From Streptomyces massasporeus (lineage in GTDB: Bacteria; Actinomycetota; Actinomycetes; Streptomycetales; Streptomycetaceae), in contig NZ_BMSE01000028.1 in assembly GCF_014648995.1 (NCBI RefSeq), positions 1-64,000 on the forward strand: DNA of 64,000 bases, given 5' to 3'. The translations under genes and the position numbers were made by a program. Positions 31,663-39,924 of this stretch are shown here, piece after piece (position 1 is the first letter of the stretch; every line of letters starts with the position of its first letter). The notes under the pieces were generated by a model, which made no database searches, was not told where the DNA came from, and saw only the letters and a program-made list of their open reading frames with translations.

Positions 31663-32823
31663 TCAACCCGGCCCGCGACCGTCGCGGACCGACATCACCG
31701 CCTGGCGTGTCAACTTCCAGCCGTCGCCGTGTCGTTCGACGTAACCGAGTGCTCGGAGTTCGTACAGTCTCGCGATCGCGTCGTCCGGCGCGGTCTGTGC
31801 GGAGCGCGCGATCTCGTCGGGCCAGGCCACCCCGCGTCCCGGCAGTGCGGCGAGCACCTGCCGGGAGGCCGGTTCCAGCAGGTCCCGGGGCAGGACGGGG
31901 CCGCGCCGGTCGGGGGCCAGCTCCCCGATGTCACCGACCAGTTCGACGACGTCCGCGACGTCGGTGACCAGGGCGGCCTCCCCGCGCAGCAGATCGTGCA
32001 CTCCGGCGGAGAGCCCGCTGGTGACCGGGCCCGGCACGCCCATCGTGTGCCGGCCGAGACGCTGCGCGGCCCGCGCGGTGACCAGGGAGCCGCTGCGGTG
32101 GGCGGCCTCGACGACCACCGTGCCGCGGGTGAGGGCTGCGATCACTCTGTTCCGCAGGATGAACCGGCTCGGCGTCGGATGGTCGCCGGGTGGCAACTCG
32201 CCGATCACCAGGCCCTGTTCGGCGATCCTGCCGATCAGCTGGGTGTGGCCGCGGGGGTAGGGCCGGTCGACGCCGCAGGCGAGGACGGCGACGGTGGCGC
32301 CGCCGGCTCCGAGCACTCCGCGGTGGGCGGCGCCGTCGACTCCGTAGGCGCCGCCGGACACCACGACCCAGCCGTGCTCGGCGAGGCCGGCGGCGAGGGT
32401 CGCGGCCATGTGGGCCCCGTACTCGGTGCAGGCCCGGGCGCCGACCACGGCGACGGACTTCAGCGCCCACATCCGCAGACTGGGCCGGCCGCGCACCCAC
32501 AGTCCGAGGGGCCGGGCGTCCCCGAGATCGTCGAGCTGTCCGGGCCACTCCGCGTCCCCGGGAGGGACGAACCGCACCCCGGCGTCCCGGGCGGCCTCCA
32601 GATCGCGGCCCGGCCGGGCGGCATCCGCCCTGGCCAGGAGCCCGGCCCACCGCTTCGCGCTCGCCCCTGGGAGGGCGGGCCCGCCCTCCCGTAACCGCCG
32701 CACCACACCCCCGGCCCCGAGCTCCCGCACCCACCGCCCGCCGACCTCGTCACCGGGCTCGAGGACCCGGGTCAGAAGCACCCTGCCGAGCAGTTCGTCG
32801 TCCGGTTCGCCGCCGCCGCTCAT
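31663..32823 (-). CDS. dprA: DNA-processing protein DprA/Smf
   Basis: This 386-residue protein has the Rossmann-like DprA core: SVAVVGARACTEYGAHMAAT, WVVVSGGAYGVDGAAHRGVL and VIAALTRGTVVVEAAHRSGS. A winged-helix-like C-terminus follows (ARLYELRALGYVERHGDGWK). DprA loads RecA on incoming single-stranded DNA in naturally competent bacteria; in Streptomyces its role is unknown. The ATG overlaps the comM stop by four bases (ATGA), so yraN-comM-dprA is one coupled unit. Confidence 0.92.
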   Translation of the reverse strand: MSGGGEPDDELLGRVLLTRVLEPGDEVGGRWVRELGAGGVVRRLREGGPALPGASAKRWAGLLARADAARPGRDLEAARDAGVRFVPPGDAEWPGQLDDLGDARPLGLWVRGRPSLRMWALKSVAVVGARACTEYGAHMAATLAAGLAEHGWVVVSGGAYGVDGAAHRGVLGAGGATVAVLACGVDRPYPRGHTQLIGRIAEQGLVIGELPPGDHPTPSRFILRNRVIAALTRGTVVVEAAHRSGSLVTARAAQRLGRHTMGVPGPVTSGLSAGVHDLLRGEAALVTDVADVVELVGDIGELAPDRRGPVLPRDLLEPASRQVLAALPGRGVAWPDEIARSAQTAPDDAIARLYELRALGYVERHGDGWKLTRQAVMSVRDGRGPG

Positions 32824-34445
32824 GTCAGCGCCCCGATGGCCATGGGGACGCCGCGCGGCACACCGGTGCGCAGCTGGAGCGCGAGGGCGACGTCCGTGGC
32901 GTCGGGCCGGTCGTGACCGACGAGGTCGGCGACGGTCCAGGCCACGCGCAGGACACGGTCGAGGCCGCGGGCGGTCAGGACCCCCCGCTCCAGGTTCCGC
33001 TCGGCCTCGTCCATCGCGCCGGGCACGGCGTGCCAGCGGCTGCGCAGCTCACGTCCGGGCACCTCGCTGTTCGTGCACCAGGGGGTGCCCGCGAGGCGCT
33101 CCACGGCCCGCTCCCGGGCCGCCCGCACCCGTTCGGCGACCGTCGCGGTCGACTCGCCCCTGGCCCCCACGGCGGTCAGCTCGAGGCGGGTGATGCGGTC
33201 CACCTCGACGCGCAGGTCGACCCGGTCCAGCAGCGGGCCGGAGAGCCTGGCCTGATAGCGGCGGATCGCCGAGGGCGGGCACTCGCACAGGTCGTCCCGC
33301 TGCGAGAAGCGCCCGCACGGGCAGGGGTTGGCCGCGAGGACCATGAGGAACTTCGCCGGGAAGCGCACGACTCCCGCGCTGCGGGCGATCACGACGTGCC
33401 CCGCCTCCAGCGGCTGGCGCAGGGCGTCCAGGGCCTGGCTGCTGAATTCCGGCGTTTCGTCGAGGAACAGCACCCCGCGATGGGACAGCGACACCGCCCC
33501 GGGCCGCGCGATGCCCTGGCCGCCACCGACGAGGGCCTGCATCGTGGCCGAGTGGTGCGGGGCGCAGTAGGGCGCGACATCGATCAGCGGCTTGCCCGGC
33601 GGCAGCAGCCCCGCCACCGAGTGGACCGCGGTGACCTCCAGCGACTCCTGCCGGCCGAGCCGGGGCAGGATGGCCGGCAGCCGCTCGGCGAGCATGGTCT
33701 TGCCGGCGCCGGGCGGCCCTTCGAGGAAGAGGTGGTGCCCTCCCGCCGCGGCGACCTCCACCGCCGTGCGCGCCGAGGTCTGCCCGACGACGTCCGCCAG
33801 GTCGTGACCGTGGTCGTGCTGGGCGGCGCCGATGCTGTGCATCCCCGTGGCCGCGCCCGTGCCCGGCACGCGCAGTCCGGCGAGGAGCGGGTCCGGGCGA
33901 CCCTGCTCGTCCTGTTCCTCGTCCGGCACGGGCTCGTCCGCCAGGACGGCGATCAGCTGCCGCAGGCTGCGGACGCCCAGCACCGACACACCGGGCACGA
34001 GGGACGCCTCGGCGGCGGCGCACTCGGGCACCACCACCTGCTCATATCCCGCGTCGGCCGCCGCCAGCACCGCCGGCAGCACCCCCCGCACCGGCCGCAC
34101 CCGCCCGTCCAGCCCCAGTTCGCCGATCATCACGATGTCGGCGAGGACCCGCGGGTCGACGCGCTCCGCCGCGCCGAGGACCGCCGCCGCGACGGCGAGG
34201 TCGAAGCCGCTGCCCGACTTCGGCACCGAGGCGGGGCTCAGGCCGACCGTGAGCTTCTTCTGGGGCCAGGCCGCGCCCGAGTTGACGACCGCGGCACGCA
34301 CCCGGTCCTTGCTCTCCGTGAGGCTCTTGTCGGGCAGTCCCACCAGCGTGAAGGCCGCGACGCCGGGTTCGAGGTCGGCCTGGACCTCGACGACCACGCC
34401 CTCGACGCCGACCAGCGCCACCGAGCACGTACGGGCGAACGCCAT
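32820..34445 (-). CDS. comM: YifB/ComM-family Mg-chelatase-like AAA+ ATPase
   Basis: This 541-residue protein has an N-terminal Lon-protease-like domain (ending about residue 175), Walker A GPPGAGKTMLAERLPAILP, Walker B GVLFLDETPEFS, and the cysteine-rich insert CPCGRFSQRDDLCECPPSA typical of the family. ComM is a hexameric helicase that aids branch migration during transformation. It lies directly after yraN with no gap and overlaps dprA. Confidence 0.93.
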   Translation of the reverse strand: MAFARTCSVALVGVEGVVVEVQADLEPGVAAFTLVGLPDKSLTESKDRVRAAVVNSGAAWPQKKLTVGLSPASVPKSGSGFDLAVAAAVLGAAERVDPRVLADIVMIGELGLDGRVRPVRGVLPAVLAAADAGYEQVVVPECAAAEASLVPGVSVLGVRSLRQLIAVLADEPVPDEEQDEQGRPDPLLAGLRVPGTGAATGMHSIGAAQHDHGHDLADVVGQTSARTAVEVAAAGGHHLFLEGPPGAGKTMLAERLPAILPRLGRQESLEVTAVHSVAGLLPPGKPLIDVAPYCAPHHSATMQALVGGGQGIARPGAVSLSHRGVLFLDETPEFSSQALDALRQPLEAGHVVIARSAGVVRFPAKFLMVLAANPCPCGRFSQRDDLCECPPSAIRRYQARLSGPLLDRVDLRVEVDRITRLELTAVGARGESTATVAERVRAARERAVERLAGTPWCTNSEVPGRELRSRWHAVPGAMDEAERNLERGVLTARGLDRVLRVAWTVADLVGHDRPDATDVALALQLRTGVPRGVPMAIGALT

Positions 34446-34817
34446 TCAGGCCACCCCCCGCACATGCTCGACCACGGCGGCGCCGCGGGTCGGCAGCAGT
34501 ACCCCGACCACGTCGATGCGGACCCCGCCGGGCGGCGCGCCCCCATGTGCCTGGATCCACCGCTCGGCCAGGTCCCGCAGCCGCTCCGCCTTCTGCGGGG
34601 TCACGGCCGCCATCGGATGCTGAAAGGGGCCCTCCCTGCGGGTCTTCACCTCGCAGACGACCAGGACGTCCCCGTCCCTGGCCACGATGTCGATCTCGCC
34701 GGTCCGGCCGGAGCGCCAGTTGCGCTCCAGGACCGTCAGACCGGCCTCGGCCAGCCGCCGTGCGGCCAGGCTCTCCCCGTATTTCCCCACGGCACTGCGT
34801 GCCAGCTGTGCGGTCAT
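34446..34817 (-). CDS. yraN: YraN/UPF0102 family putative nuclease
   Basis: This 123-residue protein has the restriction-endonuclease-like core: VGKYGESLAARRLAEAGLTV, RSGRTGEIDIVARDGDVLVV, CEVKTRR (the E..D..ExK pattern), and a C-terminal IDVVGVL strand. Function is unknown but it is widely next to DNA uptake or comM genes. ATG 34817 is chosen because GGAGGTGG lies about 10 bases upstream; ATG 34847 would add ten residues of low quality. Confidence 0.87.
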   Translation of the reverse strand: MTAQLARSAVGKYGESLAARRLAEAGLTVLERNWRSGRTGEIDIVARDGDVLVVCEVKTRREGPFQHPMAAVTPQKAERLRDLAERWIQAHGGAPPGGVRIDVVGVLLPTRGAAVVEHVRGVA

Positions 34818-34923
34818 GTCGGCACCACCTCCGGCGCCAACGATCACGCACCCTTCCCCGAGAAGTGGATCTTGGTGGGTGACTCAACGATTGTGGACAA
34901 CTCCGTCACCCACATGAGGAACC

Positions 34924-35232
34924 TCAGCCGCTCGGCAGCTCCAAATCGCTCTTGTTCAGCTCCTCGATGTTCACGTCCTTGAACGTGAGCACCCGGACCT
35001 GCTTCACGAACCGCGCCGGCCGGTACATGTCCCACACCCAGGCGTCCGCCATGGACACCTCGAAGAAGACCTCACCCTGGACCGAGTGCACCTGCATCTC
35101 GTAGTCATTGGTCAGGTAGAAGCGCCGCTCGGTCTCGATCACGTATTTGAACAGACCGACGACATCGCGGTACTCCCGGTAGAGCTTCAGCTCCATCTCG
35201 GTCTCGTACTTCTCGAGGTCCTCGGCGCTCAT
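34924..35232 (-). CDS. DUF2469 family protein
   Basis: This 102-residue, highly conserved actinobacterial protein has the family pattern MSAEDLEKYETEMELKLYRE, YRDVVGLFKYVIETERRFYL and DLELPSG end. The function is unknown. In many actinobacteria it is found between the signal peptidase/ribosomal genes and yraN, as here. The ATG has GGGGAAC upstream. It is separated from yraN by 106 bases. Confidence 0.93.
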   Translation of the reverse strand: MSAEDLEKYETEMELKLYREYRDVVGLFKYVIETERRFYLTNDYEMQVHSVQGEVFFEVSMADAWVWDMYRPARFVKQVRVLTFKDVNIEELNKSDLELPSG

Positions 35233-35288
35233 GGCATGTTCCCCTTCAGCCGTGCGATCCCCCCATTGTGCGCCAGTCCCGTGAGCCC

Positions 35289-35813
35289 CTAGACGATTTC
35301 CGGGTCAAGGATCACTGGCCTGGCCGGGGGACCTTCGTCGAGCAGCGTGCGCAGCAGCCCGGCGAGTCTGGTCGGATACACCGTCTCATGTGCCCGGCTC
35401 AGTTCCGGACACGTCCACCAGCGCGCTCCGGCGACACTGCGCCGTTCCAGCTCGGTCAGGCCGGTGGCGGCCACCGCCGTGCGGTCCGTACGGGCCAGGT
35501 AGTACCACTCGTCCTGGTCCCAGCGGCGGCCGGCGAACGGGAAGGAGCACCTCCGCCGCCACAGCACCGGGCCGAGCTCGACCCCGGTGATGCCCGTCTC
35601 CTCGGCGAGTTCCCGCCGAGCGGCCTGTTCACGGGTCTCGTCGCCCTCCACGCCGCCGCCTGGGGTGAACCACCAGTCGTCGGCCGGATCGTCCGGTTCG
35701 TGCCCGTGCAGCAGCAGGATGCGGTCCTGCGGGTCGAGCAGGACGACCCGGGCAACCTTGCGCAACCCGCCCTCGTAGGTGTCCTGGCCCGCTCCCACGG
35801 CCTCAGCGGACAC
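35289..35813 (-). CDS. NUDIX hydrolase
   Basis: This protein of about 174 residues has the Nudix box GGGVEGDETREQAARRELAE then ETGI (GX5EX7REUXEEXGU pattern), complete. Nudix enzymes hydrolyse nucleoside diphosphates linked to another group. The GTG at 35813 has GGAG 8 bases upstream and overlaps the end of sipZ by 11 bases; a GTG at 35852 would overlap more. Position after sipZ suggests co-transcription but not a shared function. Confidence 0.85.
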   Translation of the reverse strand: MSAEAVGAGQDTYEGGLRKVARVVLLDPQDRILLLHGHEPDDPADDWWFTPGGGVEGDETREQAARRELAEETGITGVELGPVLWRRRCSFPFAGRRWDQDEWYYLARTDRTAVAATGLTELERRSVAGARWWTCPELSRAHETVYPTRLAGLLRTLLDEGPPARPVILDPEIV

Positions 35814-36585
35814 CTGCGGGCTCCGCGCTCTCCCGTCGGGCCCGGGCGGCACCGGTGCGCTTGGCGATGGGCCCGTAGGCGCCTCCGCCCAGGACGAGCA
35901 CCGCGCCGGCGATCACGAGGAGGGTGATCGTCCGCAGCGGACCGGGCGAGGAGAGGGCGCCGAGCGGCTCGAAGCCGGTGGGGCGCTCCAGCATGCCCTT
36001 CATCGGCCACACGACGGAGTCGACACGGGCGTCCACGGCCGAGCGCGCCACCGTGCCGCTGGCGGCGTCGGTCAGGTGGGCGGTGGAGTCCACGGAGTTG
36101 CCGCGCTCGTCACCGAGCAGGAACAGCCGGCCCTTGGGGACGGTCACGGTCGGGAAGTTGCTCATCTCGGCCGGCGTGCCCTGGGGCAGGTACGTTTCGT
36201 CGATCTCCTTGCCGTTGACCTTCAGCTTGCCCTCCTGGCAGCAGGAGACCGTGTCGCCGCCGATGGCGACCACGCGCTTGACCATCGGCGCGTTGGCCCA
36301 CGTCGCGTCCTTGAAGACGACGACGTCACCGCGGCGCACCTCGCCGCCGTCGACGCGCTGCGCCAGGATCCGGTCGCCCGCGTCGATCGTCGGGGTCATC
36401 GAGCTGGTGGGCACGGTGTACGGCCGGTAGACCACCGCTCCCCAGGCGAATCCGCCCAGGAAGAGCACGAGGCCCAGCCCCACCATCAGTCCCGACAGTC
36501 GCTGCCCGAGTCGGCTCCCGACCGGGGCCGCTCCTGTGCTCCCGCTGCTGCGCGGGGTCGTGCGCATCGCGCTCTCACCACCCAT
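35803..36585 (-). CDS. sipZ: Type I signal peptidase SipZ
   Basis: This 260-residue serine-lysine signal peptidase has the nucleophile in VPTSSMTPTI (S62) and the lysine general base in MVKRVVAIGGD (K102), plus the GDERGNSVDS box E. Its N-terminal anchor is LSGLMVGLGLVLFLGGFAWG, and a C-terminal second hydrophobic segment (TITLLVIAGAVLVLGGGAYG) gives it the two-span topology. It is the last of four clustered paralogues. A terminator hairpin separates it from sipY, so it likely has its own promoter. It cleaves secretory signal peptides at the outer face of the membrane. Confidence 0.92.
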   Translation of the reverse strand: MGGESAMRTTPRSSGSTGAAPVGSRLGQRLSGLMVGLGLVLFLGGFAWGAVVYRPYTVPTSSMTPTIDAGDRILAQRVDGGEVRRGDVVVFKDATWANAPMVKRVVAIGGDTVSCCQEGKLKVNGKEIDETYLPQGTPAEMSNFPTVTVPKGRLFLLGDERGNSVDSTAHLTDAASGTVARSAVDARVDSVVWPMKGMLERPTGFEPLGALSSPGPLRTITLLVIAGAVLVLGGGAYGPIAKRTGAARARRESAEPAGVR

Positions 36586-36658
36586 GGAGCCGCACCCTAC
36601 CCGTCGGTACCGGGGAAGGGCAGCCCGCGCAGGAAGCACGATCGCGCCACGAGGAAAA

Positions 36659-36701
36659 CGCGGTGGCCCCCCGGGTCCGAAGATCCCAGGGGGCCACCGC
36701 G
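36659..36701 (-). terminator. Terminator between sipY and sipZ
   Basis: CGCGGTGGCCCCC (36659-36671) pairs perfectly with GGGGGCCACCGCG (36689-36701), with further C-G pairs inside. It ends the sipW-sipX-sipY unit. Confidence 0.85.
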
Positions 36702-36761
36702 TTCACGGTCGGGCACACGTAGTGCCGGAGGCACCTTTTCGAAGGGGACGATCTGTCACGC

Positions 36762-36851
36762 CCTGGTCATCCAGGCACAGACCTCAGGGGTCCAGCCCGT
36801 CCTGGTCATCCAGGCGGAGAACTCAGGGGTTCAGCCCGTTCTGGTCGAAGG
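36762..36851. repeat. 39-bp tandem repeat overlapping the sipY 3-prime end
   Basis: Two full 39-base units (36762-36800 and 36801-36839), differing at a few sites, are followed by a partial third that lies inside the last sipY codons. Each full unit contains a CCTGG-TCAT-CCAGG dyad and a copy of the sipY terminal codons with its stop (DQNGLNP-stop becomes DQDGLDP-stop). Confidence 0.85.
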
Positions 36852-37692
36852 TGTCGGGCACGGGCAGCGTGCCCCAGCGGTCGATCGGCCAGGCCTTCAC
36901 GATGGCGCGTCCGACGACCTCCTTGACCGGGACCATGCCGTGGTACTTCTCGCCCTGGTTGTAGCGGGAGTCACGCGAGTTCTGCCGGTGGTCGCCCATG
37001 ACCCAGATGTAACCCTGCGGCACCTTGACCTTGAACTGGCCGCCCTGGTCGTCGTTCGAGCAGGGCGTGTTGCCGGGGAAGACGTACGGCTCGTTCAGTG
37101 CCTTGCCGTTGACCTTCAGCGGACCGGTCCCCTTGCACTCGACCGTGTCTCCGCCGACCCCGATCACCCGCTTGATCAGGTCCTTCTCCTCCACCGACGG
37201 CATCAGGCCGATCCAGCTGAGGAACGTCTGCAGCGCGTTGGGGTCGGGCGTCGGCTCGCCCCTGAGCCAGTTGCCGGGGTCGTGGAAGACGACGACCTCG
37301 CCGCGCTCGGGCTCGGAGCCGAACCAGGGGGTGAGCTTGTCGACCAGGACACGGTCACCCTGCTGGAGGGTGTTCTGCATCGAGTCGGAGGGGATGGAGA
37401 ACGCCTGCACCAGGAAGGTCTTGATCAGCAGCGCCAGCACCAGCGCGATACCGATCAGGATCGGCAGCTCCTTCCAGAAGGAGCGCGGCTTCTTCGGTGT
37501 CCGCGTCGTGCCGCCCGGTCCCTGGTCCTCGGCTGTCGTGTGCTCGCCCGTCACCCTGTCGTCCTCGGCTGCCCCGGAGTCATTCCCGGAGGTCACGGCG
37601 CTGTCCGCGGCCGGGACGGCGGATTCCGCGGGGCGTCCGCGATGCTCCTCGCCGTCGTGTCCGGACCGTGCGCCAACCGCCACATCCCCCAC
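36823..37692 (-). CDS. sipY: Type I signal peptidase SipY
   Basis: This 289-residue signal peptidase (from GTG 37692) has a single anchor ELPILIGIALVLALLIKTFL, nucleophile S104 in IPSDSMQNTL, base K174 in LIKRVIGVGGD, and the GDHRQNSRDSR box. The N-terminal 70 residues are hydrophilic and variable. GTG 37692 lies 113 bases inside sipX; an alternative GTG at 37554 has GAGGA upstream, removes the overlap and leaves 243 residues with the anchor intact. Which start is used is open. It should be translated with sipW and sipX. The gene end is reiterated downstream (see repeat). Confidence 0.88.
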   Translation of the reverse strand: MGDVAVGARSGHDGEEHRGRPAESAVPAADSAVTSGNDSGAAEDDRVTGEHTTAEDQGPGGTTRTPKKPRSFWKELPILIGIALVLALLIKTFLVQAFSIPSDSMQNTLQQGDRVLVDKLTPWFGSEPERGEVVVFHDPGNWLRGEPTPDPNALQTFLSWIGLMPSVEEKDLIKRVIGVGGDTVECKGTGPLKVNGKALNEPYVFPGNTPCSNDDQGGQFKVKVPQGYIWVMGDHRQNSRDSRYNQGEKYHGMVPVKEVVGRAIVKAWPIDRWGTLPVPDTFDQNGLNP

Positions 37693-38674
37693 GCCAACTC
37701 CTCACTCTGTGCCGCCGCCTGCCCCATACACGGCGCAGGCCCACCACTCCCATAACGAGCGGGAGTTCCGCAGGGGTCGGGAGCTGGATCGTCTCGTTCG
37801 AACCGTAGGAGGCAACCCTATGCGACAGTTCGGGAGCTGCGGTCGACCCGGGGGCCGAGTCGGACACGGAAGCGTAGGTATTCGGTTCCTCCAGCATGTT
37901 CCAGTGTCCGAAGGGCCAGGCGATGACCATGGCGCGGCCCACCACCTCGCTCTCGGAGACCGTGCCCCCGTAGTCGGTGTCCTGGTGGGCGCGGGAGTCG
38001 GCGGAGTTGTTCCGGTGGTCGCCCATCACCCACAACCGCCCCTGGGGGACCGTGATGTCGAACGGCGTGTCGGACGGGGCGGCGCCGGGATACAGGTAGT
38101 CCTCGACGAGCGGGACGCCGTTGACGGTCACGCGCCCCTGCGTGTCACAGCACTTGACGCGGTCGCCGCCGACGCCGACGACGCGCTTGATGAGGTCCTT
38201 CTCGTTCTCGGACGGCAACAGGCCGATGAAGGTGAGCCCTTCCTTGACCTGCTTGATGACGACGGGGTCCGACTTCTGCGTGGTGGGCTGCTCGTCCTGC
38301 AGCCAGCCGCCGGGGTCCTTGAACACGACGACGTCCCCGCGCTGCGGCTTCGAGCCGAACCACGGGGTGAGCTTGTCGACCAGGACGCGGTCGCCGATCT
38401 GGATCGTCTGCTCCATGGAGCCGGACGGGATGACGAAGGCCTGGACGAGGAACGTCTTCAGCACGAGCGCTATCAGGACGGCGACGCCCACGAGGAGGGG
38501 TATCTCCTTGACGGCGCCGCGCCTGCGGCGCCGCTTGACCTTGCGCTGAAGCTTGCGGCGCTCGGCACGCGTACGGCCGCTTCCCGAGGGGCCGGCGGCG
38601 CGCCGGACGCCGGTGGGCAGCAGGTTCTCCGCGGGGCCCGCAGGGACGCCGCGCGGTTTGCCGCGGTTACCCAT
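37580..38674 (-). CDS. sipX: Type I signal peptidase SipX, with long arginine-rich tail
   Basis: This 364-residue protein has the anchor EIPLLVGVAVLIALVLKTFL, nucleophile S86 in IPSGSMEQTI, base K163 in LIKRVVGVGGD, and GDHRNNSADSR. The catalytic part ends near residue 285. The last 65 residues contain a short hydrophobic patch (ELPLVMGVVGL) and then an extremely arginine/glycine-rich stretch without predicted fold, which overlaps sipY in another frame. S. lividans SipX is somewhat shorter as I recall, so the tail may be a strain-specific extension or the product of a lost stop codon. The ATG overlaps the sipW stop. Confidence 0.88.
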   Translation of the reverse strand: MGNRGKPRGVPAGPAENLLPTGVRRAAGPSGSGRTRAERRKLQRKVKRRRRRGAVKEIPLLVGVAVLIALVLKTFLVQAFVIPSGSMEQTIQIGDRVLVDKLTPWFGSKPQRGDVVVFKDPGGWLQDEQPTTQKSDPVVIKQVKEGLTFIGLLPSENEKDLIKRVVGVGGDRVKCCDTQGRVTVNGVPLVEDYLYPGAAPSDTPFDITVPQGRLWVMGDHRNNSADSRAHQDTDYGGTVSESEVVGRAMVIAWPFGHWNMLEEPNTYASVSDSAPGSTAAPELSHRVASYGSNETIQLPTPAELPLVMGVVGLRRVWGRRRHRVRSWRGGCGGWRTVRTRRRGASRTPRGIRRPGRGQRRDLRE

Positions 38675-39392
38675 GGGCGCCCGCCTTTCCGGCGGCGGGC
38701 ACGCGCGCGTAGGCGTCGGGGCGGTGCAGTCCGGTGGCGTGGCCGAAGGGCCAGATGATCCAGTCGGCGCGGCCGATCACGTCGTCGACGGGGATCATGC
38801 CGCCGCCCGGCGAGCCGAGGTGGTCGCGGGAGTCGCTGGAGTCGCCGCGGTGGTCGCCGAGGACGAAGAGGGCGCCGCGGGGCACGACGACGTCGAAGGG
38901 CACAGCGGACGGGCTGTCGCCGGGATACAGGAAGCCCGACTCGTCGACCGGCCGGCCGTTCACCTGGATTCTCCCCTCCCTGTCGCAGCAGACCACGTGG
39001 TCTCCCCCCACGCCGACAACGCGTTTGATGTAGTCCGCGTGCCCGAAGTACCCGGTCCCGTCGAACACGACGATGTCTCCCCGCTGCGGCGCGGCACCGA
39101 AACGGTACGCCAACTTATTTACGAGAACCCGGTCCCCGATCCTCAATGCCTGCTCCATGGATCCGCTGGGGATCTGGAACGGGCGCACCACGAACGTGCT
39201 GAGCGACAGCAGGAACAACAGGCAGACCAGCAGGGTGAGAGTGATCCGGCCGCCCGGGACGTGGGCGCTGAGGCGCGAGACCAACGCGAAACGCGACCGG
39301 TCCTCCGGCCCTGCGGGTTCCGAGGTCGTTCCCTCGGAACCGGAAGGGCGGGAGGAGCGGTCGCGCTCCGTCGGCTGTGCTTCGGTGTCCAT
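38667..39392 (-). CDS. sipW: Type I signal peptidase SipW
   Basis: This 241-residue signal peptidase has the anchor ITLTLLVCLLFLLSLSTFVV, nucleophile S78 in IPSGSMEQAL, base K123 in YIKRVVGVGGD, and GDHRGDSSDSR. It is the first gene of the sipW-sipX-sipY unit and overlaps sipX by eight bases. It follows rplS by 45 bases on the same strand, so read-through from the ribosomal gene is possible. Four consecutive type I signal peptidases are a hallmark of Streptomyces. Confidence 0.92.
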   Translation of the reverse strand: MDTEAQPTERDRSSRPSGSEGTTSEPAGPEDRSRFALVSRLSAHVPGGRITLTLLVCLLFLLSLSTFVVRPFQIPSGSMEQALRIGDRVLVNKLAYRFGAAPQRGDIVVFDGTGYFGHADYIKRVVGVGGDHVVCCDREGRIQVNGRPVDESGFLYPGDSPSAVPFDVVVPRGALFVLGDHRGDSSDSRDHLGSPGGGMIPVDDVIGRADWIIWPFGHATGLHRPDAYARVPAAGKAGAHG

Positions 39393-39437
39393 CGGAGCCA
39401 GATGCTATCCGGCCCCGACGTGAACCCCGGAGAGCGC

Positions 39438-39788
39438 TCAGTTCTCGCGCTTCTCCTTGATCTTCGCGGCCTTGCCGCGCAGCTCGCGCAGGTAGTACAG
39501 CTTGGCGCGGCGGACGTCACCCTTGGTGACGAGCTCGATCTTCTCCACGATCGGGGTGTGCACCGGGAAGGTGCGCTCGACGCCGACGGAGAAGGAGACC
39601 TTGCGGACCGTGAAGGTCTCGCGCACGCCGGAGCCCTGGCGACGGATCACAACGCCCTTGAACTGCTGCACACGGGAGCGGTTGCCCTCGATGACGCGGA
39701 CGTGGACGTTGACGGTGTCGCCCGGACGGAAGGCGGGGACGTCGCTGCGCAGCGACGCGGAGTCGACGGTGTCGAGCAGGTGAGACAT
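39438..39788 (-). CDS. rplS: 50S ribosomal protein L19
   Basis: This 116-residue L19 starts at ATG 39788 (MSHLLDTVDSASL). It has the signature VRKVSFSVGVERTFPVHTPI and KLYYLRELRGKAAKIKEKR. A longer frame with nine extra residues upstream is not supported. It sits between trmD (136-base gap) and the signal peptidase genes, in the conserved rpsP-rimM-trmD-rplS order. Confidence 0.96.
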   Translation of the reverse strand: MSHLLDTVDSASLRSDVPAFRPGDTVNVHVRVIEGNRSRVQQFKGVVIRRQGSGVRETFTVRKVSFSVGVERTFPVHTPIVEKIELVTKGDVRRAKLYYLRELRGKAAKIKEKREN

Positions 39789-39924
39789 TTCGTCTGCTTT
39801 CCTCGCTGATGCCACAGGTCATCAACGGAAACTAGGTGTTTCGGGATCAGGTGTGTGCGGGTCGGGACGGACGTCGTCTCCCCCTGTGGCAGGGGCGCAC
39901 GCCGGACGGACGCACAACAGCTCG

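Noticed and set aside
30548..31666. Longer whiG beginning at 31666
   Set aside because: The extra 92 residues are low quality and WhiG has 280 residues from ATG 31390.
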